Part shown: positions 31,001 to 40,830 of the stretch, piece by piece
Position numbering within the stretch: the first letter of the stretch is position 1
Layout: each line of letters begins with the position of its first letter
Origin: Pseudomonas entomophila
Lineage (GTDB): Bacteria > Pseudomonadota > Gammaproteobacteria > Pseudomonadales > Pseudomonadaceae
Direction: 5' to 3'
DNA: 64,000 bases
Assembly: GCF_018417595.1 (NCBI RefSeq)
Contig: NZ_CP070982.1
Span: 5,445,001-5,509,000, forward strand
The notes under the pieces: model-generated
The model's input: only the letters and a program-made list of their open reading frames with translations
What the model was told of the DNA's origin: nothing
The model's database searches: none
Made by a program: the position numbers and the translations under genes

Positions 31001-33623
31001 AGAACAACTGCGTGCCGAGCAGCAAGAACTGCGTCAGAGCCTGGTCGAAGCATTCGCGGGCCCCGGCCAGATACCCGGGCTAGGCGCGCTGACCGCCAAC
31101 CGGCAAGCGATCGAAATGGCCCTCTGGCAGCACTGGGCTCACAGTGCCATACCGGAGCTTGGCGAACCTACGGGCACGCTACGCCTGGCCAGGATGTTCA
31201 TCGCCGAGTTCCCACGGCAGCTCCCGGAGTTCATTGGCTCTCGGGTCCAGCGCCTGCAACTGGACAACATTTGGCTCGATTACTCGACTAACCCCCCCCT
31301 GAACTGGACACAGTACGAAGCACAGCTGGGCAATCTGTTTCAGCACTTCCCCAACCTGTCGGCGCTGGAGATCGAACGCGAGCATGACGCGCTCGCTGGC
31401 GCGTCGGAACTGGCCAACAGCCTGCCGCTGATCGTCAGCAGCTTCCCACGCCTCAGTGAACTGCGGCTGGTCAACCAGAACCTGACGCTGTACCCACTGG
31501 ACCTCGATCGCTTTGCCAGCCGCGAACAGCTGCGTCACCTCGACCTGAGCGGCAACAGGTTCGCCCCGCTTGCCACATTCAGCTTCCCTGGCATGTACCT
31601 TGAGCACTTTGGCCTGGATCGCATGGGCCTCGATCAGTGGCCAACCTGGCTGGACGAGTCTGCGTTGCTGAGAATTGGCACGCTGTCGCTGCGGGACAAC
31701 AACCTGGTCCGCGTCCCCGACACATTGCCGGCCAATGTCGAGGGGGCCACCGAACGTACGCTGATCCGCCTCGATGGCAACCCCCTGCGCCCAGCACAAC
31801 TGCTGGAAATGTACCGCAGTCAAGGCATGCCCCAGCGCCGCTTCGACTTCAGCCTGGGTACCACGCGCATCATCGAAGAGTACCAAGGCCTGCGTAACGC
31901 CATCGACTCCTGGAGCAACCCCGTTCAACCGCTGGACGAACAGACAACCCGCGCCAGGACAGAAATTGGCCAGTCGATACTGACATTCTGGGAGCGCCGA
32001 GTGCGTGATGACACGCTGTCACCCTGGCAATTGGACACCTTCCGCCAGGCGGATTTCCCGCCCACCCTGCCTGCGTTCTTCGCCCCTTATGTCGACATTG
32101 TCCGGCTCAACCAGGTGCAACTGACAACACAGCAGCTCGATCAGTGGCTGCGGCGTTTCCCGCACATCACCCACCTGGTCCTCGATGGCCATATCCACCC
32201 GTTGCTGGGCCTCCCCGAGGCCCTTACCGACCTGCAGTCGCTCACTCGACTCAGCCTCTTGAACCTCGGCCTGGAGGTCGACCGCCGGGCGATGGCGCTC
32301 ATTGCACGCCTCCCCACGCTGCGCGAGGTGGACCTCTCCGGGAACGTGCTGAGCGATCGATTGCGCAACCTCAACGCGCTGCCCAGCCGCCTCGACCGCC
32401 TGGCCCTGCGCAACATGGGCCTGGAGCGCTGGCCAGACTGGCTGTTCAACCTGATGCCCAGGTTCACCCTGGATTTGCGAGAGAACCGTCTGACGACACT
32501 GCCACGGGCAGTATTGGACAACCCACGCAGCCCCTATGGCAGCACCGCCCTCCTGCTGACCGACAACCCCCTGACAGCCGACACGATGCGCGCCGCGCAC
32601 CTGTCGCAACGTTATGACCGCAGCTTCACATTCGACATGGACCTGCCCTTGGACATCCTCATGGCCTCGCCACAGGGCACCGAGGCCGGCAGCGCCTTTG
32701 GCAGCTCGCTTGGCAGCCTGGGCAGCACCGTCAGCAGTGGCAGCTCGCACGGCCACGGCTACGCGCCCTGGGCGGCGTTGCTCGACCTGGATGTCACCCC
32801 CTGGCTCGAAGGCAGCGCAGGCTTGCGGCAAACGCGCAGCAACCAGTGGCAACGACTGCGTGACGGTGGCGAGGCAGAGAACCTGCTGCAGTTGGTGACC
32901 CAGCTCACGACCTCGGTTCCCTATCGTAATGCCGATTCCAGGCCCGCCTTCATCGAGCGAGTCTGGCGCGTGCTGGACATGGCCGCGAATCAAGCGACGG
33001 AGCGTGAATTGTTCGAGGCCATTGCCGAGGACGCGATTGCCGAAGGCACCTGCCCGGATGGCATGCTGCTGCAATTCCAGCAGGTTGAGCAGAAGCACCT
33101 GATCGCCCAGGCGGCGCTGGAGACGACCGGCGAACATCGGGAATCGAGTCTGTATCGCCTGCTGCGTCGCTTGTTCCGCCAGCAGCGGCTCGATGAAATC
33201 GCCAGCGCCAGGTCGCCGCACCAGGATGCCGCCGAGGTCCGCTTGGCCTATCGGCGTCTGTTGGCTGAGCGCCTGGACCTGCTGACGCCGGCGGACGAAA
33301 TGATGTTCGGTGCCGACGTCAGTTCGGCGGACGCCACCGATGCGGCCTTGCGTATCTGGGAAGATGAAGAGGGGGAGGATTTCCTCAAGTTCGCCACCAG
33401 TACACCCTTCTGGACCGACTACCTGCGTGATGCCTATGCCGATGCCTTTGCCCAGATCCAGAGCACGTTCCAGAGTGCGGTCAACAACCTGCAGTACGAC
33501 CACCCGCAAGCGAGTCTGGATGAACTGGCGGCACCGACCCGCGCGCTGGAGGCACAGCGGGACAAGCAGGTGGAAAACCTGATCAGCGAGCTGACCTTCC
33601 GCATTCGGGCCGATCACCGTTAG
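28050..33623 (+). CDS. Large predicted effector/toxin with LRRs and C-terminal NEL E3 ubiquitin ligase domain
   Basis: 1857 residues. C-terminal region from about 1577 resembles the NEL (IpaH/SspH) novel E3 ligase domain: ENLLQLVTQLTTSVPYRNA, then the catalytic CxD motif as EGTCPDGM with Cys1668 and Asp1670, QVEQKHLIAQA and LTPADEMMFGADVSSADATDA. Upstream are two leucine-rich-repeat blocks (about 1064-1260 and 1345-1510; e.g. LRHLDLSGNRF, LREVDLSGNVL) joined by a helical linker, and a Ser/Gly-rich hinge (about 1545-1572). The first 560 residues resemble the dermonecrotic-toxin-like N-terminal domain of large Pseudomonas toxins, with hydrophobic stretches at about 433-465 and 487-505. No signal peptide is seen. 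Expected role: ubiquitination of host proteins after delivery into a eukaryotic cell; delivery route unknown. No secretion or immunity gene is adjacent. Start follows AAGGAC. Domain assignment is by motif reading. Confidence 0.85.
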   Translation: MPTDPTPRNLLHHGVIERNTPSWMKTAPTATHKALRAAFAAAPATFKAACLQHPDVVKALAQEHERYRAGNLAAQGLFASLPDLEAFASEQLAAAIKQRFKLELDVSDTYLFDAVGYAQQRQTGQAKPEDFVRSLKHHALQNFEASATEAGGMDVPTPHMRSVILDQRGYGSGPPFDNVVAIEPTDFAALCRTLDIGGQYLALIDNIYYPSPALSADTDASWEERFAAQAPVLDTLGQVELSAFRQSVHCAFLQGQVGRAAYDAILATSLESLDKPAQAPARFSFLTLWGTELNGMVLIQLQSSPTVVLYTPHATESPLREYPSLTVLKQQLRDAIQQDLSVITRHMPDAQKAQLASKVQDHLMPLTFTLKNIYERVADPEAELPLAPRALSRPLRTEMLYQNFTRLRDDARHHAVPTLAMNAKTFKARLAYFESIALGALNVVGFVVPEVGYLLLAATILHLGSEVYEGVESWANDDRQQAFAYLLDVVENIAFLALSSAAGHAIKAELGGAAQTSGEGTPVPAPPPIETPSFIEELIEVELPDGNKRLWKPDLTPYAQQPVFPSSLTPDELGLQRHDGKLWLRLDGKVYSLKRSAETGTYRIEHPSDPHAYAPALRHNGTGTWLHESDRPREWPALTLFKRLGYRAERFDDEDAARILAVSGIDDGALRRVVSESQPLPAPLADTLERFRLDREMEDTLPAFLRHSTFTENYRRLPATQAPGAAVLQRIYKDLPNAFVEELLRHADSAELQSLSAGKVPRRIGEEARLMQQQVRLTRAYEGLYLRSVDNPDTERLVLHSLPRLPGWSSDTAIELHRGRLSASRVDGIGPEGTSARIITHTPQGYRLTAEAAYLPDTTHSSLYQALFAALPETQRQALVAAGISDAETLAERLRQAPLLPRWALRKALKMQRPGPRSPMRLADGRLGYRLSGDGKLPEAPTRSTLLSQLDDMALSPAFAQSSERILMALESAELSPTQIQSRIEQLRAEQQELRQSLVEAFAGPGQIPGLGALTANRQAIEMALWQHWAHSAIPELGEPTGTLRLARMFIAEFPRQLPEFIGSRVQRLQLDNIWLDYSTNPPLNWTQYEAQLGNLFQHFPNLSALEIEREHDALAGASELANSLPLIVSSFPRLSELRLVNQNLTLYPLDLDRFASREQLRHLDLSGNRFAPLATFSFPGMYLEHFGLDRMGLDQWPTWLDESALLRIGTLSLRDNNLVRVPDTLPANVEGATERTLIRLDGNPLRPAQLLEMYRSQGMPQRRFDFSLGTTRIIEEYQGLRNAIDSWSNPVQPLDEQTTRARTEIGQSILTFWERRVRDDTLSPWQLDTFRQADFPPTLPAFFAPYVDIVRLNQVQLTTQQLDQWLRRFPHITHLVLDGHIHPLLGLPEALTDLQSLTRLSLLNLGLEVDRRAMALIARLPTLREVDLSGNVLSDRLRNLNALPSRLDRLALRNMGLERWPDWLFNLMPRFTLDLRENRLTTLPRAVLDNPRSPYGSTALLLTDNPLTADTMRAAHLSQRYDRSFTFDMDLPLDILMASPQGTEAGSAFGSSLGSLGSTVSSGSSHGHGYAPWAALLDLDVTPWLEGSAGLRQTRSNQWQRLRDGGEAENLLQLVTQLTTSVPYRNADSRPAFIERVWRVLDMAANQATERELFEAIAEDAIAEGTCPDGMLLQFQQVEQKHLIAQAALETTGEHRESSLYRLLRRLFRQQRLDEIASARSPHQDAAEVRLAYRRLLAERLDLLTPADEMMFGADVSSADATDAALRIWEDEEGEDFLKFATSTPFWTDYLRDAYADAFAQIQSTFQSAVNNLQYDHPQASLDELAAPTRALEAQRDKQVENLISELTFRIRADHR

Positions 33624-33641
33624 TCACGCGCTGTCCCAACA

Positions 33642-33721
33642 CTGCAGGAGCCAGCTTGCTGGCGAACACAAGCACCGCGATGGCAGGTGCCGGTGTTCGC
33701 CGGCAAGGCCGGCTCCTACAG
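33642..33721. repeat. REP inverted pair (CAAGCCGGCTCCTAC type) after the effector gene
   Basis: CTGCAGGAGCCAGCTTGCTGGCGAAC and GTTCGCCGGCAAGGCCGGCTCCTACAG face each other between the convergent effector and hutG genes. Confidence 0.85.
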
Positions 33722-33743
33722 GGATCGCGCCAGGCGCTGGGGC

Positions 33744-34547
33744 CTAGCGACCGTAGCGCTCGCGCGCCCACTGCAAGGTGGTTTCCAGCAGGCGCCGCAA
33801 GACCTCCTGGGTCGGTTGCGCCAGGTCTTCGCGGTAGGCGAACGGTTCTTTCTCTTCCATGTAGGTGCTCTGCGCCAGCTCCAGTTGCACCGCATGGATG
33901 TGATTGGCCGGATCGCCATAATGGCGAGTGATGTGCCCCCCCTTGAAACGCCCGTTGAGCACATGGCTGTAAGCCGGGAACTCGGCGCAAACACCCAGCA
34001 GCCGCTCGGCCAATACCGGATCACAACTAGCACCATTGAAGGTGCCCAGGTTGAAGTCCGGCAACTTGCCGTCAAACAGGTGCGGGATCACCGAACGAAT
34101 CGAGTGGGCATCCCACAACAACGCATAACCAAACTCTTCACGCAGACGCGCCAGTTCACGGCGAATCGTGTCGTGGTACGGGCGCCATATCCTTTCCAGG
34201 TACGTTGCCCGTTCGCCGGCGGTCGGTACCTGAGCGTCCTTGAACAACGGCTCGCCGTCGAACAAAGTCGCCGGGTACAGGCCGGTGGTGGCGCCGACAT
34301 ACAGCGGCTTGTCGTCATCCGGCCGGTTCAGGTCGATGACGAACCGCGAGTACTCCGCCGCCACCACGCTGGCGCCCAGTTCGCGGGCGACGTCGTAGAG
34401 GCGCGGGATGTGCCAGTCGGTGTCCGGCAGGCTGCGCGCAGGCTCGACCAGGCCGTCGCGCACCGCGGCGGTCAGGTTCAACCCGGCGTGAGGCATGCTG
34501 ATCAGCAAGGGCAGGCGGCCCTGGTGGAAACTCAAAACCTTGTCCAT
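33744..34547 (-). CDS. hutG: N-formylglutamate deformylase HutG
   Basis: Last step of the five-step histidine pathway: hydrolysis of N-formylglutamate to glutamate and formate. 267 residues, FGase family. Recognisable are PLLISMPHAGLNL, SRFVIDLNRPDDD, LLWDAHSIRSVIPHLFDGKLPDFNLGT and GGHITRHYGDP with likely metal-binding histidines. The start at 34547 (MDKVLSFHQGR) matches the family; 63 upstream codons without homology are excluded because they overlap hutI. Lies 10 bases after hutI, last gene of the hutU-to-hutG unit. Confidence 0.96.
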   Translation of the reverse strand: MDKVLSFHQGRLPLLISMPHAGLNLTAAVRDGLVEPARSLPDTDWHIPRLYDVARELGASVVAAEYSRFVIDLNRPDDDKPLYVGATTGLYPATLFDGEPLFKDAQVPTAGERATYLERIWRPYHDTIRRELARLREEFGYALLWDAHSIRSVIPHLFDGKLPDFNLGTFNGASCDPVLAERLLGVCAEFPAYSHVLNGRFKGGHITRHYGDPANHIHAVQLELAQSTYMEEKEPFAYREDLAQPTQEVLRRLLETTLQWARERYGR

Positions 34548-34557
34548 GTCGCCTCGC

Positions 34558-35763
34558 TCAATTGGATATCTCATGGCCCAGGCGCACCACGCGCTTGGGC
34601 AGGTCGCCGCCGAGCCAGTAGCTGAGGTCGGCCGGGCGTTCGATCTGCCAGGCGATGAAGTCCGCCACCTTGCCCACTTCCAGCGAACCATGGCTGTGGC
34701 CCAGCCCCAGCGCGGTGGCGGCGTGCAGGGTGACACCGGCCAGGGCCTCTTCCGGGGTCATGCGGAAACAGGTGCAACCCATGTTCAGCATCAGGCGCAG
34801 CGACAGCCCCGGCGAGGTGCCGGGGTTGAGGTCGCTGGCCAGGGCAATCTTCACCCCATGGCGGCGCAAGGCATCCATCGGCGGCAACTGGGTTTCGCGC
34901 AGGAAGTAGAACGCCCCCGGCAGCAGCACGGCGACCGTGCCGGCCTTGGCCATGGCGATGGCGTCCTCTTCAGTCATGAATTCCAGGTGGTCGGCCGACA
35001 GCGCCTGGTAGCGCGCGGCCAGGCTCGAACCGTGCAGCGACGACAACTGCTCGGCGTGCAGCTTGACCGGCAGCCCCAGCTCGCGCGCCTTGATGAACAG
35101 GCGCTCGACCTGGGCTGGCGAGAACGCCAGGTGTTCGCAGAAGGCATCCACCGCGTCCACCAGGCCCTCTGCGGCCAGTGCCGGGAGCATCTGGTCGCAG
35201 ATATGGTCGATGTAGTCGTCCGCCCTGCCCGCGTATTCCGGCGGCAGGGCGTGGGCGGCCAGGCAGGTGCTGCGCACGGTCACGGGCAGTTCCTCGCCCA
35301 GGCGCCGGGCGACGCGCAGCATCTTGCGTTCGTTCTCGAGGTCCAGGCCGTAGCCGGACTTGATCTCGATCGTGGTCACGCCGTCGCGCATCAGTGCCTG
35401 GACCCGCTGGCGGGCACTGGCCAGCAGCGCGTCCTCGCTGGCCGCGCGGGTGGCCCGCACGGTGCTGGCGATACCACCGCCCTGGGCGGCGATCTCGGCG
35501 TAGCTGACGCCCTGCAGGCGCTGCTCGAACTCGCCGCTGCGGTTGCCACCGAACACCGCGTGGGTGTGGCAGTCGATCAACCCGGGCGTCACCCAGGCAC
35601 CGCCCAGGTCGACGACGCGGCCGGCCGCGACCGGCGGTACTTCACCGCGCGGGCCGATCCACTCGATCAGGCCTGCGCTGGTGACGATTGCCGCGTCCTC
35701 GATGACCGAGTAACGGCCCTCGGTCATGGTCGCTGCGTGGCAATGCTGCCAGAGGGTTCTCAT
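34558..35763 (-). CDS. hutI: Imidazolonepropionase HutI
   Basis: Third step of histidine degradation, opening imidazolonepropionate to formiminoglutamate. 401-residue amidohydrolase-superfamily enzyme. The metal-binding [11 protein letters not shown] motif, [28 protein letters not shown] and [10 protein letters not shown] segments are present. The start at 35763 (MRTLWQHC) follows AGGAGATCCTG. Separated from the upstream permease gene by 19 bases. Confidence 0.97.
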   Translation of the reverse strand: MRTLWQHCHAATMTEGRYSVIEDAAIVTSAGLIEWIGPRGEVPPVAAGRVVDLGGAWVTPGLIDCHTHAVFGGNRSGEFEQRLQGVSYAEIAAQGGGIASTVRATRAASEDALLASARQRVQALMRDGVTTIEIKSGYGLDLENERKMLRVARRLGEELPVTVRSTCLAAHALPPEYAGRADDYIDHICDQMLPALAAEGLVDAVDAFCEHLAFSPAQVERLFIKARELGLPVKLHAEQLSSLHGSSLAARYQALSADHLEFMTEEDAIAMAKAGTVAVLLPGAFYFLRETQLPPMDALRRHGVKIALASDLNPGTSPGLSLRLMLNMGCTCFRMTPEEALAGVTLHAATALGLGHSHGSLEVGKVADFIAWQIERPADLSYWLGGDLPKRVVRLGHEISN

Positions 35764-35782
35764 CAGGATCTCCTTGTAGGCT

Positions 35783-37186
35783 TCAGCGGTGCAACTCGAC
35801 CGACTCCCGGGCCGGCTCGCCACGGCCCGCGCGCGGCTTGCACCACAGCAGGTAGGACGCCACCAGGAACACCACCCAGATCACGCCGACGATCAACGCT
35901 GCCTGGGTGTCGGGGAAGTAGCCGAGCACACCGAAGATGAACACCATGAATGCGATGGCCAGGGCCGGGCCATAGGGCCAGAACGGTACCGGGAACTTGA
36001 GTTGGGCAACCTCTTCGCGGCTCATGCTACGGCGCATGGCCACCTGGGTGACCAGAATCATCAGCCACACCCACACGGTAGCGAAGGTGGCGATGGAAGC
36101 GATCAGCAGGAACACGTTCTCCGGGATCAGGTAGTTGAGCAGCACGCCGACCAGCAGCGCCGCGCCCATCACCACCACGGTCATCCACGGCACGCCATGT
36201 TTCGACAGTTTGCCGAAGCCACGCGGCGCCTGGCCGTGCTGGGCCAGGCCGTACATCATGCGGCCGGCGCCGAAGATGTCGCTGTTGATCGCCGAGATGG
36301 CTGCCGAGATCACCACGATATTGAGCACGGCCGCGGCGGAACCGATCCCCAGGTTGCTGAAGATCTGCACGAACGGGCTGCCCTGGCTGCCGATCTGCGG
36401 CCAAGGGTACAGGCACATCAGCACGAACAGGGTGAGCACGTAGAACAGCAGGATACGCAGCGGCACGGCGTTGATCGCCTTGGGGATCACGCGCTGCGGA
36501 TCCTTCGCTTCACCGGCGGTGACGCCGATGATCTCGATGCCGCCGAAGGCGAACATCACCACCGCGAACGAAGCGATCAAGCCACTGACACCATTGGGCA
36601 TGAAGCCGCCGTGCTCGAACAGGTTGCTCACCCCGACCGCGTGCCCGGTGTCCACCTGGCTGAAGCCGAAGGCCATGATGCCCAGGCCGGCGAGGATCAT
36701 CGCGACGATGGCGCCGACCTTGAGCAGCGACAGCCAGAACTCCATCTCGCCGAAGACCCGGACGTTGCACAGGTTCAGGCCGCCGATCAGGAAGACGATG
36801 CCCAGCACCCAGATCCAGCGGGCGACCTCGGGGAACCAGAAGCCCATGTAGATACCGAAGGCCGTCACGTCGGCGATGGCGACGATGACCATCTCGAAAG
36901 CGTAGGTCCAGCCGAGGATGAAGCCGGCCATGGGGCCGAGGTAGGTGCTGGCGTAGTGACCGAAGGAGCCGGCCACCGGGTTGTGCACGGCCATCTCACC
37001 GAGGGCGCGCATCACCATGAACACGGCGGCGCCACCGATCAGGTAGGCCAGCAGCACGGCCGGGCCGGCCATCTGGATGGCCGAGGCGGAGCCGTAGAAC
37101 AGCCCGGTACCGATTGCCGAACCGAGCGCCATGAAACGGATATGCCGGGCCGATAGCCCGCGCTTGAGACCTTGAGCTTGTTGCAT
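35783..37186 (-). CDS. hutT: Amino-acid permease of the APC/AAT family, probable histidine transporter HutT
   Basis: 467-residue secondary transporter with about 12 membrane helices. The N-terminal family motif [34 protein letters not shown] and [26 protein letters not shown] are typical of the amino-acid transporter group of ProY, GabP and AroP. Its place between hutH and hutI on the same strand makes histidine or urocanate uptake the likely role. Substrate is inferred from context, since AAT members are hard to separate by sequence. Confidence 0.88.
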   Translation of the reverse strand: MQQAQGLKRGLSARHIRFMALGSAIGTGLFYGSASAIQMAGPAVLLAYLIGGAAVFMVMRALGEMAVHNPVAGSFGHYASTYLGPMAGFILGWTYAFEMVIVAIADVTAFGIYMGFWFPEVARWIWVLGIVFLIGGLNLCNVRVFGEMEFWLSLLKVGAIVAMILAGLGIMAFGFSQVDTGHAVGVSNLFEHGGFMPNGVSGLIASFAVVMFAFGGIEIIGVTAGEAKDPQRVIPKAINAVPLRILLFYVLTLFVLMCLYPWPQIGSQGSPFVQIFSNLGIGSAAAVLNIVVISAAISAINSDIFGAGRMMYGLAQHGQAPRGFGKLSKHGVPWMTVVVMGAALLVGVLLNYLIPENVFLLIASIATFATVWVWLMILVTQVAMRRSMSREEVAQLKFPVPFWPYGPALAIAFMVFIFGVLGYFPDTQAALIVGVIWVVFLVASYLLWCKPRAGRGEPARESVELHR

Positions 37187-37222
37187 GTCACGTCCTTATT
37201 CTTGTTCTGGTCGTGAGAATGA

Positions 37223-37328
37223 GGGGGCTGCTGCGCAGCCCATCGCGGCACAAGGCCGCTCCTACAGGGGAACGCGTTGCCTGTGCAGGAGCGGCCTTGT
37301 GCCGCGAAAGGGCCGCAAAGCGGCCCCC
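37223..37328. repeat. REP inverted pair (GCACAAGGCCGCTCCTACA type) inside the hut operon
   Basis: GGGGCTGCTGCGCAGCCC-led copy and its inverted partner (ending GGGCCGCAAAGCGGCCCC) lie between hutH and the permease gene; same subtype as the pair after hslU. Confidence 0.9.
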
Positions 37329-37335
37329 GGCGGTG

Positions 37336-38868
37336 TTACAGGCTAGGTAGAACCCCAGCCGGCAGCAGGCCGGTCAAGGTGCCTTTGGCCAGCAGCGTGG
37401 AGGCCGCCTCGATGTCCGGCGCGAAGAAACGGTCGCGGTCATAGTGCGGCACTTCGCGGCGCAGCGCCTGGCGCGCCTGCTCCAGCTTGACCGAGGTCTT
37501 CAGCCCCTTGCGCAGGTCCAGGCCCTGGCAGGCGCCCAGCCATTCGATGGCCAGCACGCCACGGGTGTTTTCGGCCATTTCCCACAGACGCTTGCCGGCG
37601 GCCGGGGCCATCGACACGTGGTCTTCCTGGTTGGCCGAGGTCGGCAGGCTGTCGACGCTGTGCGGGTGCGACAGGGCCTTGTTCTCGCTGGCCAGCGCGG
37701 CGGCGGTGACCTGGGCGATCATGAAGCCGGAGTTGACCCCACCGTTCTCCACCAGGAACGGCGGCAGCTGGGACATGTGCTTGTCCATCATCAGCGAGAT
37801 GCGACGCTCGCTCAGCGAGCCGATCTCGGCGATTGCCAGGGCGAGGTTGTCGGCAGCCATGGCCACGGGCTCGGCGTGGAAGTTGCCACCGGAAATCACG
37901 TCACCCTCGGCGGCGAACACCAGCGGGTTGTCCGACACGGCGTTGGCCTCGATGCCCAGCACCTCGGCGGCCTGGCGGATCTGGGTCAGGCAGGCGCCCA
38001 TGACCTGCGGTTGGCAGCGCAGGGAGTACGGATCCTGGACCTTGTCGCAGTTCTTGTGCGACAGCGACACTTCGCTGGAGTCACCCAGCAGGTCGCGGAA
38101 GCAGGCGGCGGTGTCGATCTGGCCACGCTGACCACGCACTTCATGGATGCGCGCATCGAACGGCGAGCGCGAACCCAACGCAGCTTCCACGCTAAGGCCG
38201 CCACAGGCGATGGCCGCGGCGTACAGGTCTTCAGCCTGGAACAGGCCACGCAGGGCGTAGGCGGTGGACGCCTGGGTGCCGTTGAGCAGGGCCAGGCCCT
38301 CTTTCGCGGCCAGGGTCAGCGGCTCCAGGCCGGCGACAGCCAGGGCTTCGGTAGCCGACAGCCATTGCCCCTTGTAGCGAGCCTTGCCCTCGCCCAGCAG
38401 CACCAGCGACATGTGCGCCAGCGGTGCCAGGTCGCCGGACGCGCCGACCGAGCCCTTGAGCGGGATGTGTGGATAGACTTCGGCGTTGACCAGGGCGATC
38501 AGCGCGTCGATCACCTTGCGACGGATGCCGGAGAAGCCACGGCTGAGGCTGTTGATCTTCAGCACCATGATCAGGCGCACCAGGCTGTCGTCCAGCGGCG
38601 CGCCGATACCGGCGGCGTGGGACAGCACCAGCGAGCGTTGCAGGTTCTCGAGGTCATGGCTGGCGATGCGGGTCGAGGCCAGCAGGCCGAAACCGGTGTT
38701 GATGCCGTAGGCGGTACGGTCTTCGGCGATGATCTGCTCGACGCAGGCGACGCTGGCGTCGATGGCCGGCGCGGCACTGGCGTCCAGTTGCAGGCGCACG
38801 GGGGCGGCATGGATGGCGCGCAGCTGGGCCAGGGTCAGGGTGCCGGGCTTGAGGGTCAATTCGGTCAC
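37336..38868 (-). CDS. hutH: Histidine ammonia-lyase HutH
   Basis: First step of histidine degradation, eliminating ammonia to give urocanate. 510 residues, identical in length to the characterised P. putida enzyme. The Ala-Ser-Gly triad that forms the MIO cofactor is in [26 protein letters not shown]-like and NENPL-like (SDNPLVF) motifs are present. A GTG start at 38868 preceded by TGGAGTAGCG gives the known N-terminus; the frame extends 19 codons further without support. Confidence 0.98.
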   Translation of the reverse strand: MTELTLKPGTLTLAQLRAIHAAPVRLQLDASAAPAIDASVACVEQIIAEDRTAYGINTGFGLLASTRIASHDLENLQRSLVLSHAAGIGAPLDDSLVRLIMVLKINSLSRGFSGIRRKVIDALIALVNAEVYPHIPLKGSVGASGDLAPLAHMSLVLLGEGKARYKGQWLSATEALAVAGLEPLTLAAKEGLALLNGTQASTAYALRGLFQAEDLYAAAIACGGLSVEAALGSRSPFDARIHEVRGQRGQIDTAACFRDLLGDSSEVSLSHKNCDKVQDPYSLRCQPQVMGACLTQIRQAAEVLGIEANAVSDNPLVFAAEGDVISGGNFHAEPVAMAADNLALAIAEIGSLSERRISLMMDKHMSQLPPFLVENGGVNSGFMIAQVTAAALASENKALSHPHSVDSLPTSANQEDHVSMAPAAGKRLWEMAENTRGVLAIEWLGACQGLDLRKGLKTSVKLEQARQALRREVPHYDRDRFFAPDIEAASTLLAKGTLTGLLPAGVLPSL

Positions 38869-38955
38869 TTCGCTACTCCAATCGCATGGGGCCGCACGGG
38901 GCCCCTTCTTGTTGTTCAGTATCACCCTTGCAGGGTGCGATCCAAAGCGCGGCGA

Positions 38956-40629
38956 TCAGCCGGTGATCATCGGCAGGTCCAGGCCCTGCTCCTTGGCGCA
39001 GTCGATGGCGATCTGGTAACCGGCATCGGCGTGGCGCATCACGCCAGTCCCCGGGTCGTTGGTCAGTACGCGGGCGATACGCTCGGCGGCTTCGTCGGTA
39101 CCGTCACAGACGATGACCATGCCCGAGTGCTGGGAGAAGCCCATGCCCACGCCACCGCCGTGGTGCAGCGAAACCCAGGTGGCGCCGCCCGCGGTGTTGA
39201 GCAGGGCGTTGAGCAGCGGCCAGTCGGAGACCGCGTCGGAGCCGTCGCGCATGGCTTCGGTCTCGCGGTTGGGGCTGGACACCGAGCCCGAGTCCAGGTG
39301 GTCACGGCCGATGACGACCGGCGCCGACAGCTCGCCGCTACGGACCATTTCGTTGAACGCCAGGCCCAGCTTGGCGCGCAGGCCCAGACCAACCCAGCAG
39401 ATACGCGCCGGCAGGCCCTGGAAGCTGATGCGCTCGCGGGCCATGTCCAGCCAGCGGTGCAGGTGGGCGTCGTCCGGGATCAGTTCCTTGACCTTGGCGT
39501 CGGTCTTGTAGATGTCTTCTGCGTCGCCCGACAGCGCGGCCCAGCGGAACGGGCCGACACCACGGCAGAACAGCGGGCGGATGTACGCCGGCACGAAGCC
39601 CGGGAAGTCGAAGGCATTGGTCACGCCCTCTTCCTTGGCCATCTGGCGGATGTTGTTGCCGTAGTCGAAGGTCGGGATGCCCTGCTTCTGGAAGTCGAGC
39701 ATGGCTTTGACGTGCACGGCCATCGATTGCTTGGCGGCCTTGACCACGGCAGCCGGGTCGGTCTGGGCGCGGTCGCGGTACTGCTCCCAGGTCCAGCCGG
39801 CCGGCAGGTAGCCGTTGAGCGGGTCGTGGGCGCTGGTCTGGTCGGTGACCATGTCCGGGCGCACGCCACGCTTGACCAGCTCGGGCAGGATTTCGGCGGC
39901 GTTGCCGTGCAGGGCGATGGAGATGGCCTTGCCTTCGGCGGTGTACTTGGCGATGCGCGCCAGGGCGTCGTCCAGGTCCTTGGCCTGCTCGTCGACGTAG
40001 CGGGTTTCCAGGCGGAAATCGATGCGGCTCTGCTGGCACTCGATGTTCAGCGAGCAGGCGCCGGCAAGCGTCGCGGCCAGTGGCTGGGCGCCGCCCATGC
40101 CGCCCAGGCCTGCGGTCAGTACCCACTTGCCTTTCAGGCTGCCGTTGTAGTGCTGGCGGCCGGCCTCGACGAAGGTTTCGTAGGTACCCTGGACGATGCC
40201 CTGGCTGCCGATGTAGATCCAGCTGCCGGCGGTCATCTGGCCGTACATGGCCAGGCCTTTGGCGTCCAGCTCGTTGAAATGTTCCCAGTTGGCCCAGTGC
40301 GGCACCAGGTTGGAGTTGGCGATCAGCACGCGCGGGGCGTTGCTGTGGGTCTTGAACACGCCGACCGGCTTGCCCGACTGCACCAGCAGGGTTTCGTCGT
40401 CTTCCAGGCGGGTCAGGGTCTCGACGATCTTGTCGTAGCACTCCCAGTTGCGCGCGGCGCGGCCGATGCCGCCGTACACCACCAGCTCTTTGGGGTTCTC
40501 GGCGACCTGCGGGTCGAGGTTGTTCATCAGCATGCGCAGCGGGGCTTCGGTCAGCCAGCTTTTGGCGGTCAGCTTGTTGCCACGCGGGGCGCGGATTTCT
40601 ACGTCACGGTATTTGTTGTTGTCAGTCAC
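38956..40629 (-). CDS. hutU: Urocanate hydratase HutU
   Basis: Second step of histidine degradation, converting urocanate to imidazolonepropionate with tightly bound NAD+. 557 residues, as in the crystallised P. putida urocanase. The dinucleotide-binding region [12 protein letters not shown], the active-site region [10 protein letters not shown] and [20 protein letters not shown] are intact. It starts with GTG at 40629 after AGAGGACC. First gene of the hutU-hutH-hutT-hutI-hutG unit, with a HutC-type operator about 70 bases upstream. Confidence 0.98.
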   Translation of the reverse strand: MTDNNKYRDVEIRAPRGNKLTAKSWLTEAPLRMLMNNLDPQVAENPKELVVYGGIGRAARNWECYDKIVETLTRLEDDETLLVQSGKPVGVFKTHSNAPRVLIANSNLVPHWANWEHFNELDAKGLAMYGQMTAGSWIYIGSQGIVQGTYETFVEAGRQHYNGSLKGKWVLTAGLGGMGGAQPLAATLAGACSLNIECQQSRIDFRLETRYVDEQAKDLDDALARIAKYTAEGKAISIALHGNAAEILPELVKRGVRPDMVTDQTSAHDPLNGYLPAGWTWEQYRDRAQTDPAAVVKAAKQSMAVHVKAMLDFQKQGIPTFDYGNNIRQMAKEEGVTNAFDFPGFVPAYIRPLFCRGVGPFRWAALSGDAEDIYKTDAKVKELIPDDAHLHRWLDMARERISFQGLPARICWVGLGLRAKLGLAFNEMVRSGELSAPVVIGRDHLDSGSVSSPNRETEAMRDGSDAVSDWPLLNALLNTAGGATWVSLHHGGGVGMGFSQHSGMVIVCDGTDEAAERIARVLTNDPGTGVMRHADAGYQIAIDCAKEQGLDLPMITG

Positions 40630-40696
40630 GGGAAAGGTCCTCTGCGGTCATCCGACGGCATGTGTGTGTCGTGGCGACTATACAAACACATCTTTA

Positions 40697-40710
40697 CTTG
40701 TATGTACAAG
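40697..40710. promoter_or_regulatory. HutC-type operator upstream of hutU
   Basis: CTTGTATGTACAAG: perfect 6-bp arms around TG, matching the Pseudomonas HutC consensus CTTGTATATACAAG at 13 of 14 positions. Lies 68 bases before the hutU start. Confidence 0.88.
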
Positions 40711-40750
40711 CATAGGCAACCAAAAAAGACCGACCGTTCCTCCGAAAAGC

Positions 40751-40815
40751 ATCGCGGGGCAAGCCCGCTCCCACGCCAGCACTCGTTGGTCGTGGGAGCG
40801 GGCTTGCCCCGCGAT
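40751..40815. repeat. REP inverted pair (GCGGGGCAAGCCCGCTCCCACG type)
   Basis: ATCGCGGGGCAAGCCCGCTC and its inverted copy lie between the hutD stop and the hutU promoter. Confidence 0.9.
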
Positions 40816-40830
40816 TTTGTTACAGATGGA

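Noticed and set aside
28050..33623. Effector gene as part of a polymorphic toxin/immunity or secretion island
   Set aside because: No immunity-sized gene, VgrG/Rhs/PAAR, chaperone or transposase lies on either side; neighbours are core genes (pip, hutG).
38886..38903. GGGGCC-N4-containing hairpin between hutU and hutH as terminator
   Set aside because: On the transcribed strand no T run follows, and hutU-hutH are expected to be cotranscribed.
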